Origin: Phytophthora sp. 'mugwort' | Taxonomy: Eukaryota > Oomycota > Peronosporomycetes > Peronosporales > Peronosporaceae | NCBI GenBank assembly: GCA_033558025.1 | Contig: JAUCEF010000014.1 | Coordinates: 2,480,001 to 2,544,000 of the forward strand | Direction of reading: 5' to 3' | Length of the DNA: 64,000 nucleotides | Shown: piece by piece, positions 10,755 through 22,773 of the stretch | Numbering within the stretch: position 1 is the stretch's first letter | How the letters are laid out: every line of letters begins with the position of its first letter | Program-made: the position numbers and the translations under genes | The notes under the pieces: generated by a model | Told to the model about the DNA's origin: nothing | Databases searched by the model: none | What the model saw: the letters and a program-made list of their open reading frames with translations, nothing else

Positions 10755-12355
10755 AATCACTACTTCCGGCTGTGCCGCGACCAATACGACGAGGTGATAC
10801 TCGAGTACTATCGTTGCCGGTGCGGCGCGGTTCGGAAGTTTGTAACGGGTGCAGGTAATCTAACCTTGATACAGCATATCAGACGCAAGCACCCCCAGTT
10901 CAACGAGGAACTGATGGCGACGACGCCCGGCGAGACGGGGTCGCTCGCGCGTTACGTTCGACACTCGGATCAGAACTGGTTCGGTTAACTCGACTGGCTA
11001 ATCAAGTGCAAATTGCCACTCTTGTTTTGGGAGAGCAAGCTTCCGCGACGGTAGTTCATGCTAGTCATTTATATGCAATTTCCGACTGACTGATTAACAT
11101 CCTTTTACAATATGCGATGCGATATCAGGTACGTAAACCTGAAGCCTGGCTCTGCAGAGACACTCTGGCGTGTCGTGGAGGAAGTGACGCGTGCTGTAAA
11201 TGCCAGGGCGCTTTGGCCTCGTCCTTGACGGGTGGAGCCATGACTGGGAGCACTACATCGCGGTGTTCACATGGTACGAGGTGAAGGTTGTGTGGCGACC
11301 GTTGCTTTGCATATCTTCACTCGTCAATGGCGAGACCAATGACCTCTCCGCAATCGCGCGACGCGCATTTATGGCGATGATGCTGGCTCGCGACTAGGAC
11401 TATCGGCTGGGGCAGTGTCTGTACCTCGTGGGTGGCAACTGCTCCGTCACCACCGCCTGGCCACCTTAATGGGTCGGATGATCGAGCCGCAGGCTCAACC
11501 GACTGTGACAGAGTGGCTGGTGTCTTGCTATGTCCAGGCACTCATGGTCAAGCTGGGAACGCTGACCCACTCGGCCAAATTGAGGTTTGTCATTTGTATA
11601 TCTCTGTAATCATTTCTTGCTTCTGTGATCTAAGTGCAATTTTGGGTGGCTAAAAATTAAAACGGGCCTTCGACCACTCATCAGCCAGCCGACGCGATGG
11701 ATCCCCTCATTTACGATACATGACAGATATTTTAAGCTCCTGCCGTTTATCGATAGCGAGGACGACGAGTTTGCTGAGTTGGTGCCGACAGTGGCCTCGA
11801 ACTGTTGGCTTCACGAGGTGCTCGTAAAGGCCAAGGATGTGGAGTCAGTGTCCAAGGCGCTCCGAGGCGCGGACGTCAACCCGCTCGACGTCCAATTACT
11901 GTTTGACTGGCTCGTCGCAGCTAAAGTGTCATATCTCGGTGTATGGCTACAGTGCTCATGCTTCTCTTCCTCGGCTACAAATATGGATTTTGAATGCAAC
12001 ACCAAGGCAGATATTGTTCACAACCCCGGTTTAGAGGCTGGCTGTGTGTTTGAAGGACCAAGCGAACGGATTGATGCGCGATGGAAAGGTGGCATTAGAG
12101 CGTTTCATGGCGGCGCCGACGCAGGAGGCCAATGAGTAGTAGTAGGAGGATGAGGCGCGCATTTTTGTCGAGCGATTACAGAAGCGCGCAGGGTCGAGGA
12201 GCGACAGCCAGCTTACGCGCTGCTGGCGAACCTCACTCCGACGCCAAACGTTTGGTCAGCAGCCCACGCTTACCAGCCTTGCACGCTCGAGATACTGCTT
12301 TTGCTTCTGCAAAATGCCGACTATTGAGATGCCCGCACTGCCTAGAGCTCTGAGT
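10755..12355 (+). mobile_element. hAT-like transposase relic (copy 1)
   Basis: Fragments in order on the plus strand match a BED-finger hAT transposase. A BED finger with CRCG and HIRRKHP lies at about 10800-10900. It is followed by GWLDW-type sequence interrupted by stops. A GT-AG intron at about 11052-11130 then leads into YVNLKPGSAETLWRV. Next come GLVLDGWSHDW (11218-11250), LVGGNCSV (11430), a second probable intron (about 11582-11675), ADIVHNPGLE (about 12010), and the hAT C-terminal dimerisation signature YQPCTLEILLLLLQNADYWD (about 12270-12335). Stops and frameshifts at several points show that it is dead. It is a relative of the split hAT at 52.3-63.0 kb. Confidence 0.75.
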
Positions 12356-13579
12356 AATAGGTTGGTAGGTAATACAACGATATACTTGATTGCATCAATA
12401 GTTAATTTCTTTGTCTTCGTTCACTTAAATACATGACCTTAGCTTTAAACGGTCTTTTTCTTTTTCGACGCAGACACGAATACCAATGCCACAACTACCG
12501 TTGCGAACACCTTCAACGAAAATTATACCCTAATCAAGGCCGTCGACCCCAATCAGCTTGACGTCACTCCAACCAAAAAGCTGGTTGCGCCTTGATTTGC
12601 AAACGGTATATCTGATATTCGCGAGATTGAACTTTTGTAGTATCACTTCGCTCTAAAAAACAATTTTCCTAACATGTCCGAGCAAAGGTCTCTGGTCCGA
12701 AGAAAGGCAGCGGCCACTTTAACGTTGGCATACCCACATAAATCCACATTTTTGGGGACAATACTAAACGTTTATCTTGCTGGCTAGGAGCCACCCTTCT
12801 GTTGCTGACTCAAATTTTCGCTTCAAAACTCGTTCCAAAGCGCAGTTTCACAACACCATTTGCTCTCCTGCCGTCCTCATGACTCGCCACTCGCCCAATT
12901 CCACGGTATACCGCTGTCTATGAGGGCCATCCTGATCGTGTGATCACCTGCGGAAAGCTTCCACGAGGGGGCTCAGCAACACCATTTGGTTGCCTTCGCA
13001 ACACCGCGCACAAAATGTGGTGTATCCGTGCCACTATTATCGGTCAGCGACGTAGCAACCGCGGCCTCCCCTGTGCAGCTTTCAGAGAAGGCGAGCTCAA
13101 GGCCAAGATTGAGGCAGCTAAAATCGAGAGTCGGACTACGATGGGTGGCCTCGCAGTCGCGACGGAAATTCTGCGAAATAACCTCTTTCGGTGTTTAAAG
13201 AGCACAGGGCAGTAAAATGGGTCACCGATGCGCCACCATCGCTGCTACACCTGAGCACATAGCGATCCGCCGCCAGTTTGAGCGGTCATTCGTGAAGACG
13301 CTTCCTGGTAATATTTTTGGTAGCCTAGTTATATAGTGACGGGTTATCGGTCAGGCGTCATACCTATGACCTGTTTTCTATTAAGTGGGTCCAGATACCT
13401 ATTCGTTAACATGCAAAACGTTTTGCATGTAGACGAAATATATGATTCTACTTTAACCGCTACCACAACATGTACTGACTCCGAAATCACAATTTGGTTC
13501 AAAGACCAAATGTGCAAAGACGGGTTATTGATGAGCCAGATGGCACAGTCTGAATTGGCCCCGTGACAGTAATAATAAT
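12356..13579. other. degenerate sequence, no confident gene
   Basis: No domain was recognised. A short plus-strand frame at 12940-13215 ends in a helical, charged segment (AKIEAAKIES) that could be a transposon accessory-protein remnant. This is too weak to name. Confidence 0.3.
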
Positions 13580-13772
13580 GGTAGGGTGTATTGTTTTACT
13601 GTCTTTGCTGCCAAGAATGAACTCTAATCACCAATCCCGCTAGCTGCGCTGCCTAGCTTGTTCCAAAGCGGGGGTTTCAAAGCCGGTGGAGCAAGCTAGG
13701 CAGCGCAGCTAGCGGAATTGGTGATTAGAGTTCATTTTTGGCAGCAAAGCCAGTAACACAATCTACTCTACC
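13580..13772. repeat. foldback (MITE-like) inverted repeat
   Basis: Two arms of about 85-95 bp are inverted copies with only a few mismatches. The left arm starts GGTAGGGTGTATTG at 13580. The right arm ends at 13772 in the complement of GGTAGAGTAGATTG. The core of each arm includes GCTAGCTGCGCTGCCTAGCTTG. Fewer than about 20 bp separate the arms, so the whole unit could fold as one hairpin. No convincing target duplication was seen. It lies directly before a PIF/Harbinger relic, so it may be a non-autonomous derivative of a DNA transposon. Confidence 0.75.
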
Positions 13773-13869
13773 GTATGTTAATACATCATATTCTGGTTTC
13801 CAGAGTTTTTTTTTTAGATTTCGAGGTCGAATTTGGGGGTCAATTTGGTCTGACCGAGGAGGGGGACCC

Positions 13870-14930
13870 ACCGCCAGCGGCAACTGATGTGGATCGCCGT
13901 CGCTATGACCGCACAGGCGGCGTTAGATGTTTGCCGTGCATCGAAGCTCGACCCCATGCGTCGTCATCGTATCATGCGCGTGGCCCTGCAGAACCGGAAC
14001 GAGACAGTCATCAGAATGCGTTTCGGATAAGGGTTGTGATCGCTCGCGGATCACGCTTACAGGATTTCATCACCAGCTCATTCCAGTACCTATTGAAGCT
14101 CAATGCACCACTTTACGAAGCCTGCACACCGTATAAGGCGTCTGGGAAGATCAAGCCGCGTGGCAAAGGTGGCCGATCACGAAGCCTGGACGGAGGCCAT
14201 AGTTTGGCGCTCACGTGGCGTGGACCCGTATGAGAGGATCCAGTTTTGCTCTCCACATCATTTTCGGTGTAACACCCACGGTGTGGTCCGAATACGTTCG
14301 TTTCGGCTTGTTGTAGTTGCTCCTCGCGCTCAGCAAGGACCCGCTAGCGGCGGTCTGCCTCCCAAGTTCAGCTGAAGCTTTCGCGTTTCGCGACGCCATC
14401 GCGAAAAATTATTCGACTCTGGCCGACGTTTTTGCCGTGGCTGATGATCTCATGGTCGATCTTGAAGCGTCGGGAGATGTTTGACGCGTAATCGGTTTTA
14501 TAATGGGTGGAAGCACGGCCATTACGCCGGCAACGTTCTCGTCTTCACTCCCGAAGGAACCACCATTGCATGCGCCACAAACGCCCCATGTTCCATGCAT
14601 GATTCTCAGATCGCTGAATGGGGTGGAATTTATGAAAAACTACAGATTATGTAGGACCGTGATCGGCTACGCTGTGTTATTGACTCGGGGAATTTTCGAG
14701 GACCAACAATCCTTTCTGATCAAGTCGAGCCAGGACGTTGCACCTCAACTCGACACTTCGCTAGGCTATATCCGTGCACAGCAGTCTACGTCCGTCCGGC
14801 AGACCGCGGAATGGGGTATGCGAGCATTACTAGGGTCGTTTCCAGCCATCAAAGATGACTCCGTTCTGGAACTGGCTGCGAACGCGATACTATTTTGTAC
14901 ACGTTCGTTTTGTTGCTGAATATCCGAGCT
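13870..14930 (+). mobile_element. PIF/Harbinger-type DDE_4 transposase relic
   Basis: The N-terminal region near 13960-14030 reads MRRHRMRVALQNRNETVI in one frame. Further on, catalytic-domain pieces appear in three frames: VFAVADDLMVDLEASGDV (about 14425-14480), a block around SMHDSQIAEWGG (about 14597-14632), CVIDSG (about 14670), and TSVRQTAEWGMRALLGSFP (about 14788-14845), which is a hallmark of this family. The aspartates of the DDE triad can be placed in ADD, MHDSQ and VIDSG. Several frameshifts and stops make it a pseudogene. The matching Myb-like partner gene of this class may be the relic at 38.4-39.3 kb. Confidence 0.72.
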
Positions 14931-15839
14931 AATTAGTTGTTATTGATCATCTACTATCTACATCAATGAAAGAACTAAGTCGTAGTCCACAGGAGTTAAT
15001 CCAACGAATTACGATAGTTTGTATTTTCTCTTAGTTTCGCACCGACCAACGCTGCAAGTAGAGCCTGCATAATGTCATTGTGAAGGCGGCGCTCTTCGTC
15101 GCGTTCTTTTCATCACCGATAACGCTCTTCGGTACGCCCCTGTCAATAGACTTCGCTTCGGAGCAGAGCCATGCGGATCAGACAACGGAGATCGTCTTCC
15201 TGGCACTGCTGGGAACGCGGAACACGGTTTCCAATGGGGCGCGCAGATGGCAGCTTGCTGGGGCGTGCCCTCAGCGCCTGCTGCTGGGGCAAGTGGTGCA
15301 GTGGGTTAGACAGCTGGCTGTATAACAGCGTTGGGCGGCTGCTCGATCTCCTGCGGTCCGGCTGCATCTAGCGCGTCTTCGTCACTGCCGCCATCATCGT
15401 CAGACGGCTCAAATGGCGTCGTTACGAATGCTCTCATCTCACCATCGACTCCGAGCTCAGCCTTATCAATGATCTGGCGTCGGGTATCCTTGGCGCGCTG
15501 ACGTTGATGGGGAAATGGGGCTGCCCCATGGGCATGCTTTTGCGAGCAAGAATGTTGAAATTGCGCCGCAACGAATCAGCGCTTCACCGGGAAGCCACCG
15601 CTTTTGTGCGTCTGCGACTATTTCCCACACCTCGGCGCTTACAATATTGATAGCCTCCATGTTGGACAACACATAGCCGTCTCCCCATCGTAAAAGTCGA
15701 GACCACGCTTTGGTGCAGAGGAAGCGACACGCTGACGCTTCGCTGGGTGTGTCTTGGTGTTCCCTCGCCTTCCATTTCCACTCGTGAGAAAATGCGTGAG
15801 TGGGCCGTCAGGACCAATCTGTCCGACGCAAGAATGTCA
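14931..15839. other. degenerate sequence
   Basis: No confident gene. Short frames on both strands have no recognisable domain. The right part probably includes the decayed 5' half of the following mariner relic. Confidence 0.3.
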
Positions 15840-16440
15840 TACAGTTTAGTCCTGACCGCCCATTGTTCGTGGATTAGGTCTCGCTACAGTTCAAGACGCT
15901 AAGGTAGAGTCGCAGCTATGTTCGAACCAAAATTGGAATTTTGAAGTTTTCGAAGGCATCCACTATCTTACCAGCGATGAGACTACCCCCATACGACGTC
16001 GCCGAGAACAAAACCCACCGCGCGGAGGTTATGTTTTTGGTGGCGGTGGCACATCCACGGTACGGCGCATAACCTTTGACGGCAAATGGACTTAGGCCTG
16101 TTACAGAGACCAGGCTGGCCGTCCGCGGCTGCAAAACTGGTCGAAGAGCGCTTTAGCCTGTACGAATCCCATCGATATGACGAAAGATTATCTGAACGCA
16201 TGTTAACGCAGCATGTAATTTCTGCCATCACCCGAGTTTGGCCCAGCAAATTTGTGTTGTATCAATACTTGCGCTGACTAAACTTGTGTACAGAGAAGGG
16301 GCAGGTGCTCATACAGCAGGACAATGCCCCGTTCCACCGTGCCACAGATCAGACCGCAGTTTGAAAGCGGCTGCGGCAACGCGCGACTTGTCGATCAGGT
16401 CCGTCAACCAACGTCGCGAAGTAGATGGCGAATAGAAACG
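15840..16440 (+). mobile_element. mariner-type transposase relic
   Basis: Plus-strand fragments fall in the order of a mariner transposase. PLFVD is at about 15862. Then come HYLTSDETTPIRRR (about 15960-16000), ENKTHRAEVMFLVAVAHPRY (about 16005-16065), FDGKW (about 16075), HVISAITRVWPS (about 16212-16250), and IQQDNAPFHRA at about 16310-16342, which carries the second catalytic Asp. At least three frame changes and a stop after the MFLVAVA block show inactivation. Terminal repeats were not found. Confidence 0.65.
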
Positions 16441-17339
16441 TATTATCGTTGCAACATAACTTCTTTTAGACTAGTCAGTTGGCTTAACCTGCAAACTTGC
16501 GCGATATATACCGTGCGAAACGTCGACTTGTGTTGATGGCCCTCAAAGACGGCGCTGACCCGCAACCGACACGATAACAGCGGCAGAAGAGGGAATTAGC
16601 ACCACCCATTACGTCGGTCTCTCTGTTCATTGCAAGCACAAAAAGTCCGCAAATGGCATGGTAATCGGGGAATCCGTTTTATTGGCCACGAAAATGATAA
16701 AAAGTACATAGTAGCAGTATCGTGGTAGCCAATATAAACTACGCTTGTTCCAGAACGCAGTATAGTGCTAGCAAATAATATGCTGCTTGTTTCAGAACTC
16801 TTTCTCCACTTAGACCAGGGCCTTACGTTTGGCACGCTTACACCCAGATGTATTTGGGTTTGCCGTTATGACAAGGAAATGCCGGTTTTGTGTTCCATCC
16901 ACTCTTCCATCTCGACTATCTATCTCCTCAAAAGCAGCACCCACGTTTTTAACAAGCACGTCAGCGCCTTAGATCAGCTTGTTGTACTGCAACGACTGCA
17001 GTGAGTTAACCCCCCCAATACCCGCGCTGATTTCCCCAACTTTCCAAAAACTAAACATGTTGTTCGAGAAACATCTTAAGGACGATGCAACACTTGAATT
17101 TGGTATTGTCTGTCCTAAGTACGCGAGCCTGGTTCTGGAAAAGTAGTCGCGGCGGTCTGCTCTCCTTGTACGTCGCCCGTATCCTCAGTTTTGCTCTCCT
17201 CCTCAAGCGCTCCCTCCCCTCTTCTGGCACGTTGCCTTATGCAGCACGCTTGTGGGTGCGGCGCTGGCGCTTCTTCTTCTGCCTCCACCCCTCACGGCCC
17301 GCCACTGGCGATTTACTTCGATAAGAACGATTATCGACT
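16441..17339. other. no gene recognised
   Basis: This lies between the mariner relic and the endogenous virus. It holds no domain I can name and no terminal repeat matching the other Polinton copy, so the left boundary of copy A is not defined. Confidence 0.3.
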
Positions 17340-19329
17340 AACATATATTTCTGGTATCACCCCAGGAGTTGCAACACAATGTGTAGCCCTTGTTCCAGGT
17401 ACTAAGAATGATATCAATAGTATTGGGACACTATTTTGTGTAAGCTTGATAATAGATGGATCCATCGTGTCGTTCCTCCTGCATACACTCTCGGCATCAC
17501 CCCAGGTACTGCCACTCCGGGTAAAGCACTCGTGCTGGATGGATCTGGATCTATCGGAATAATTACTTCGCTGGCAGCTACTTCGCTGACCGGTACGCTC
17601 CAGACGGCGGCTCAGCCTAATATCACATCGCTTGGATCATTATCTGCTTTGACTATTGCAGACAATCTATCTTTTAGTGTCGCTTCACGGGCTTTGACCG
17701 GTCTATCAACGATCAGTTCTACGTCAATAACAGGCACTCTAGCCACTTTCTCTCAGCCGAATATAACTGTCATTGGCGCATTGGGCTCGCTCACCATCAG
17801 TAGCAGTTTAACACTAGCTACGACTAGTGATCGGCGAGGCAGAAATAGCGGTCCTCGATGGAGTAACCAAAGGCTTTGCGGGAGCCAATAAACCTCTTGT
17901 CTTAAGCGCCCGCAGTAATATTACTGGTATTAATGCACTGTCTGCACCATCTCTTAGTGGTACCCTTCAAACAGCGACTCAATCCAACGTCACAAGCGTC
18001 GGTACTCTATCCGGATTATCAATCGGTGACTCTCTAACAATATCCGGTTCATCACGAGTACTCTATATTACTGGAGCATCCTTGTATATCGATTCGTCAT
18101 CGTACAGATTCAGTGGAGTAGCTATCGATCTGAGCGTGTTGAACGGGGGCTAAAGGCGTTCTCACGTCAATTATAGCTCTGACCTTCGATTCATTTAATG
18201 TGATCCGCGTTCCACTTGGTGTAGCTGGGTCAGGTTGTATCTCGTTTTACGGGAATACGCCAAACAAGGAAATAGTAAATCTCGTTCGTGATTCTGACAA
18301 TGAGGGGTCACCATCGGGACCCGAGCATCTACTATTCAGAAATGCAGTCCACTACTTCACCTTGTGAGTGGGTACGATCAATCGGGAGTAGTTGGCACAA
18401 GATCTGCTGAATACAAAGAGGTTATTCGTGCAGAGCACAAGCTCGTTGGCTTTGCTACTAATTATCAATCCGGTTGGTTCCACGGCTATCTATTAGGATC
18501 ACAGACATGGGCGGGAATGGCGGAACTCAATTTGACAGTAGCTCTCCAGCTCTCATTATCGTATCAGGATCTTCGAACGACGAGCGCTTTCGCATCATCA
18601 AACAATCTGTTACTTCTTAATGATGGGAGAGCATGCCTAAATACTACAACTCCATCGGGTTCATACCAGCTGACCCTAAATGGTTCAAGTACATATAATG
18701 GAGCCTACATCGCCGTTGGATCTACTGTGCTCCACCTATATAACAATATATCACCATCCATTAGTAGGATAAGCATCCTACTCGATGGTACTAATTTTCC
18801 AAGGTGGGATATATCAAATTGGCGGAACAGATCATAGCAGCGCAATAGTAATGGAGCAGCAAGGATGATACTAACTTCTACTGGACGCCTCGGAATTGGT
18901 TCTACGAGCCCTTCGAGTTATTTGCACGTTACATCTTCAAATTCGTTCACTTTTGGTATGGGCGGTAGTACTGTATATCGACTCAGAACTGACAACGGTG
19001 TTACAGAAGCGCTCTCGGTCCGGTCATTAACAGCGTCTCTACTGTCTTCTCGGGTTACATTTCGTGCCAAACGATGGCAATGACCTCTGATCGACGAATC
19101 AAGCGAAATATTCAAAATTCTCCTCTCGATCGCATCAGGAGTCTCTACGACAAACGTTGATGTAGTTTTGTATGATTGGATTGAGTCTGAAAATCACCCA
19201 GCGCGGGAGGTAGAGTTGTTAGCTCAAGATCTTGTTTCGGCTAAATTTACAGATTTACCAGTGTCTTCTATCGAGACGATATCGAGGAGGGAGAAGATCC
19301 GTCGCTCGAGCCAGCAGAGCACCAGTTGA
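17340..19329 (+). pseudogene. tail-fibre-like protein with C-terminal peptidase S74 chaperone
   Basis: The N-terminal and middle parts consist of repeated units such as LTGTLQTAAQPNITSLGSLS and LSGTLQTATQSNVTSVGTLS (17530-18080), preceded by ITPGTATPGKALVLDGSGSI. This is a beta-helical repeat style seen in fibres of large DNA viruses. A module with LGIGSTSPSSYLHV lies at about 18890-18930. The C-terminus shows the S74 signature SDRRIKRNI (19086-19112) and, one frame over, VVLYDWIESENHPAREVELL with LLAQDL (about 19165-19240). S74 domains trimerise fibres and then cleave themselves off. At least five frame changes (near 17830, 18150, 18360, 18840, 19160) make it a pseudogene. It faces the rest of the viral genes convergently. 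Confidence 0.78.
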
Positions 19330-19503
19330 ACGTTGACTACAGCAGGATTGCAGTATATAACATGAAGATGATTTTAACACCTCGTTGAGATCGAAAAAAT
19401 AAAAAAAATCGTCTAGTTAATATATAATCATGGGCTGTAGACCGAGTAAGGAGCTTAAAACGAATGTAACTACGGATGATCCAAAGCAAATGTGGGGTCG
19501 ACC

Positions 19504-19671
19504 ATGCGACACGCTGACAAAACCATTGTTCTTGGGGATAGCATTTTTCTCCACACACAGAGTCCTGATGGGGAGTCTGCAATACTTGAGATCAGTATAA
19601 GCGACAAAAATATACTAACATCTATCGAGGGTATCGAAATAGACTCGTGCGGAATGGTCTTGTTTAGATAG
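19504..19671 (+). CDS. short fibre-associated ORF, 55 residues
   Basis: This plus-strand frame runs from ATG 19504 to TAG at 19669-19671. Its start, MRHADKTIVLGDSIFLHTQ, and the rest resemble the strand-rich modules of the preceding fibre gene (KTIVLGDSI, ESAILEISIS). It could be a remnant of a second fibre or of a longer structural protein. It may not be a functional gene. Confidence 0.4.
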   Translation: MRHADKTIVLGDSIFLHTQSPDGESAILEISISDKNILTSIEGIEIDSCGMVLFR

Positions 19672-19724
19672 CGACATGCGGGGCGTGAGGTCGCTGACCC
19701 GCGAGGCTTACAGCTTAAACGTCT

Positions 19725-20700
19725 TCACAGTTTTTTTTTCTTTGGTTGGTAAGCCCACATGCGTCCTCCTTCAGTCGGAGTCGATACGTCCACCTTCTTG
19801 TTAGTTTTATCTAAATCTGTTACTTTAACAGCTGCCTGTGTCTTCTGAGGTCGATCATGGATAATTAGATTCTTCATGATAGCTTTTAACTCAGCAACGT
19901 TGAGATCAGAGTTATCGCCAAAGCTACCAGCTGAGCTCGAAATGATGCGGAGATTAAAGAAGAACATGCTTGATTTATAGTAGGCGCGATATAATTTCCT
20001 TAAACTCTTTATCATCAATCAATCGATTGCTGTAGATATCCACAGTGAGCGATTTCAGCTGTCTGATGATGTTTGGACTATTGTTTATTAAGTCAAGCTC
20101 GCCCTTTAGCTTATCATACTCAGCTCGAGGATCTCAAGGGGGTCCGTGAGCTTGTCGTGGAGATTATACTGGATATGCAGTATGGCAAAGAATCTCCTTA
20201 AACATTTTTTTGTCGACGATACTGAGCTTATCGCAAGCAGCTTGGTCAATGTGCTGCTTATACACAAGGGTCCTAGTTTGGAGAATATCGCTGATATTGC
20301 ATTTAGGTCCGCACTTCCTTCGATTTGGTTGTACAATCACGAGTGTCTTTGCATCCAGATCAGGTAGACGTATGTACTTGCTACCAACCTGACGATATAT
20401 GTACGCGCGTGGAGTTGCTAAGCCCTGGATCTCATTTAGATTGTAAGAACGACCCCGTCGGACTACTCCATCGAGTGGAGCTACACCCGCGGCTCTTAGG
20501 CCACATCCCTCTAATTTAGGGAGAGCGTCAGAATATCGCGTAGCTTTAGAATTATATACTGACTTCGTAGCTCTCATCGCTGATTGAGCGGCCTTCAGAG
20601 CTGATTTTGAGTTTGAACCTCTCACAGCGTCCTTAGCGGCTTCATATCGCTTCTGAGCCTCGCCATATGGTTGGAAAGCTGCCTCGGCACTTTGACGTTA
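19725..20700 (-). pseudogene. unnamed Polinton gene (helical)
   Basis: Pieces in several minus-strand frames can be read in order from right to left. They run from SAMRATKSVYNSKATRYSDA and YIYRQVGSKYIRLPDLDAKT, through YKQHIDQAACDKLSIVDKKM and HDKLTDPLEILELS, to NIIRQLKSLTVDIYSNRL and a Lys-rich tail ending in KKKKL. The pattern is helical and charged. It lies at the far end of the minus-strand viral gene block, converging on the fibre gene. I do not recognise a named family. The position would suit a structural or virion-associated protein. Confidence 0.5.
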
Positions 20701-20860
20701 GATGTCTTGAACGCTACCTATGATAGCTATATTTAGAATCTTAAGATTTTTATCAAGGCTTGCTCGCCTTTGTTTATTAAGTTCCTTCTCCTTCACCAGC
20801 TTGGCTGCTTCTCATCACTTGATGGAAGTTGGTATTCAATGCTGGAAAGGTACGATTTAA

Positions 20861-21629
20861 TTATTCAAAGTAGTTCAATAACGATGTGATGAAAGTATCC
20901 ATCCACTGGATGGTCTTCATGAGAACAGTTACTTGCTTATTGTTTCTATCTCGGATATTTAATGGACGAGTGGGTGCTGGTTCACCGAAACAATAATCCG
21001 AATGAGGTTTTAACCCATTTTTTGTATCAACAATCAGCTTTACGCGAAATGGGATAGCAACACGTTCGCTCGCCAACTGACTGTAATAATCTGTTAGCGT
21101 CGTTGTCGGTGTTAGTCAGCGTGGTTCCATATCGACATCGACATTGCTGATTACTCCATATCGGGCTTCCACCTCACCTGGTGTGAAATCCTTCGCTACC
21201 TTTGTCTCATCCTGTTCACCTATTAATATCAGATCACGTCCTCTGGCGTTGGTCATATTTACAACGATTGGAATGTGATTGCCCAATTGACTCTCTTAGT
21301 GATAGCAGGCTTCGTACGATTACTATCTTTACCAAATACACTAATGGAATTACCATCAATCCATATATATCCATTTACATCAGCAGAAAATGTTTTATTC
21401 GCCCCAACGAGAATTGGAATACTTTTCTTTCTGAACCCCTTAGCTCAAGCACCTCCTTATTTCTGCTAATGGTCCAGAATAGTTTAATCTTGCTGTCAGT
21501 CTGGTCAGACGTTGTGGATGTTGGCTTATCGAAAAAAAAGCTATCATCAAGTCTTTGCTTCGTGCGATCGACGTCATCCCCTCCCGAAAAAAATTGAATC
21601 GTTTTCGCTTCGATCCAATAAGTTGCCAT
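20861..21629 (-). pseudogene. unnamed Polinton gene, possible structural protein
   Basis: It starts at ATG 21629 with MATYWIEAKTIQFFSGGDDV and runs to about residue 84. It then continues in other frames (WIDGNSISVFGKDSN about 21310-21360; KVAKDFTPGEVEARYG about 21165-21215; VAIPFRVKLIVDTKNGLKP about 21005-21065) to a stop near 20861. The mixed strand-rich content and its place beside the fibre gene suggest a capsid or penton role, but I cannot match it to one. At least three frameshifts. Confidence 0.45.
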
Positions 21630-21788
21630 ATTTGATAGGGGATCGGCTTATCTTCTTACCCCATTTCACGGAGTACTTCCTTTTCAGTTAGGTATGCGAG
21701 GAAGCAAACATCTCCAGTCAAAACTTCTCTGATATGATCGTACGTCTCAGACCAATCGATATTTGATGCTAAATATACTCAATTTATT

Positions 21789-22200
21789 TTAATGCTGTAT
21801 GTCTTCGCATCTTTTCAATTGCTGACGACCGTTGGAAGCAAGAGGGTGAATATGTAAGTCTGCAAGAATCGGATAAACCTCAATTGTTTGAGCAGCTGCT
21901 GTCTTAACTTTCTTTTGATCATCATCTCCTTCATTGAATAAATCCTTTTCCGCCAAGTTTTCCGCTACTTCAATCTGTGTTCCAATACATGTAGTCTTAG
22001 GACGAATCTGAACTTTTTTATTAGTCGTACGCACTCCGTTTGTATTAGTTTCACCATCTATTGAAACAGGGTGAGGTTCACTGTTTGTTTCAACGGTTGA
22101 TACCTCAGGGTTTGTCTGGGAGGATTCATTACTTACCGTTTTTTTTAAGGCCTCAGAAGACTCGGTTGTCGAGTCTGCTGAGTTGATTCAGTTGATTCTT
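21789..22200 (-). pseudogene. acidic Ser/Thr-rich viral ORF
   Basis: The clearest part is the 81-residue frame 21789-22034. Reading back upstream gives further Ser/Glu/Thr-rich sequence (SNESSQTNPEVSTVETNSE) in the same gene. The composition is low-complexity and probably disordered. No family recognised. Confidence 0.4.
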
Positions 22201-22446
22201 CGCTACAGTAGTTATGCCATTCCAAATCTCAGTGGCTCATGACGCACCTTTGCCGAACACGACGCTGAGCTTTCTCAAGAATCTCCTGTCATTCTGCTCT
22301 CTCTCTGAGCAAGGGATGTGAAATTGGGGAACATTGTGAGTCTATATATCATTCTAATCATAAACAATGAGTGGAAAATACTATCACCAGTAGCTCGGTA
22401 TAACTGAATCGTGGTGAAACGATGCGTACGAATGGCATATATGCTT

Positions 22447-22674
22447 TCATTCATTTAGTAGGTTGAAATATCGATCCTTGATGCAAGGAAATGGGACGCC
22501 AAAAATGATTTCCAATTCTCGCTGGTATTTACAATTGACAACTGTTTTACGAAAGTTTGCTGTTGCATCAAGCTTCAATAACTCCTTTTTAATGCGGCTC
22601 ACTTCCTGAATGATCCATAGCTTTCGACGAAGTTTAACAAGCTCACGTTCTTTTTCTAAACAATTCGGACACAT
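22447..22674 (-). CDS. small conserved-looking viral ORF with CPNC start
   Basis: 75 residues beginning MCPNCLEKERELVKLRRKLW. The CxxC at the start suggests half of a zinc-binding motif, followed by a coiled-coil-like helix. It is intact and lies directly downstream of the integrase on the same strand. Function unknown. Confidence 0.4.
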   Translation of the reverse strand: MCPNCLEKERELVKLRRKLWIIQEVSRIKKELLKLDATANFRKTVVNCKYQRELEIIFGVPFPCIKDRYFNLLNE

Positions 22675-22773
22675 ATTTTGGGTTGGTTTCTATATATCAA
22701 GTCAGATATAAAAATTTGATGTTTCATTTGTTGTGGCGGACGAAACCAACACCGGAGCCGCTATGCGAGCTCT

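Noticed and set aside
13580..13772. Rho-independent-like terminator or CRISPR repeat
   Set aside because: The arms are far too long for a terminator. There is one inverted pair and no spaced direct repeats, and the genome is eukaryotic.
17340..19329. Bacterial prophage or contamination, because of the S74 fibre
   Set aside because: The block is continuous with a Polinton integrase-chromodomain and protein-primed polymerase and is embedded in oomycete transposons. No bacterial genes or codon style are seen.
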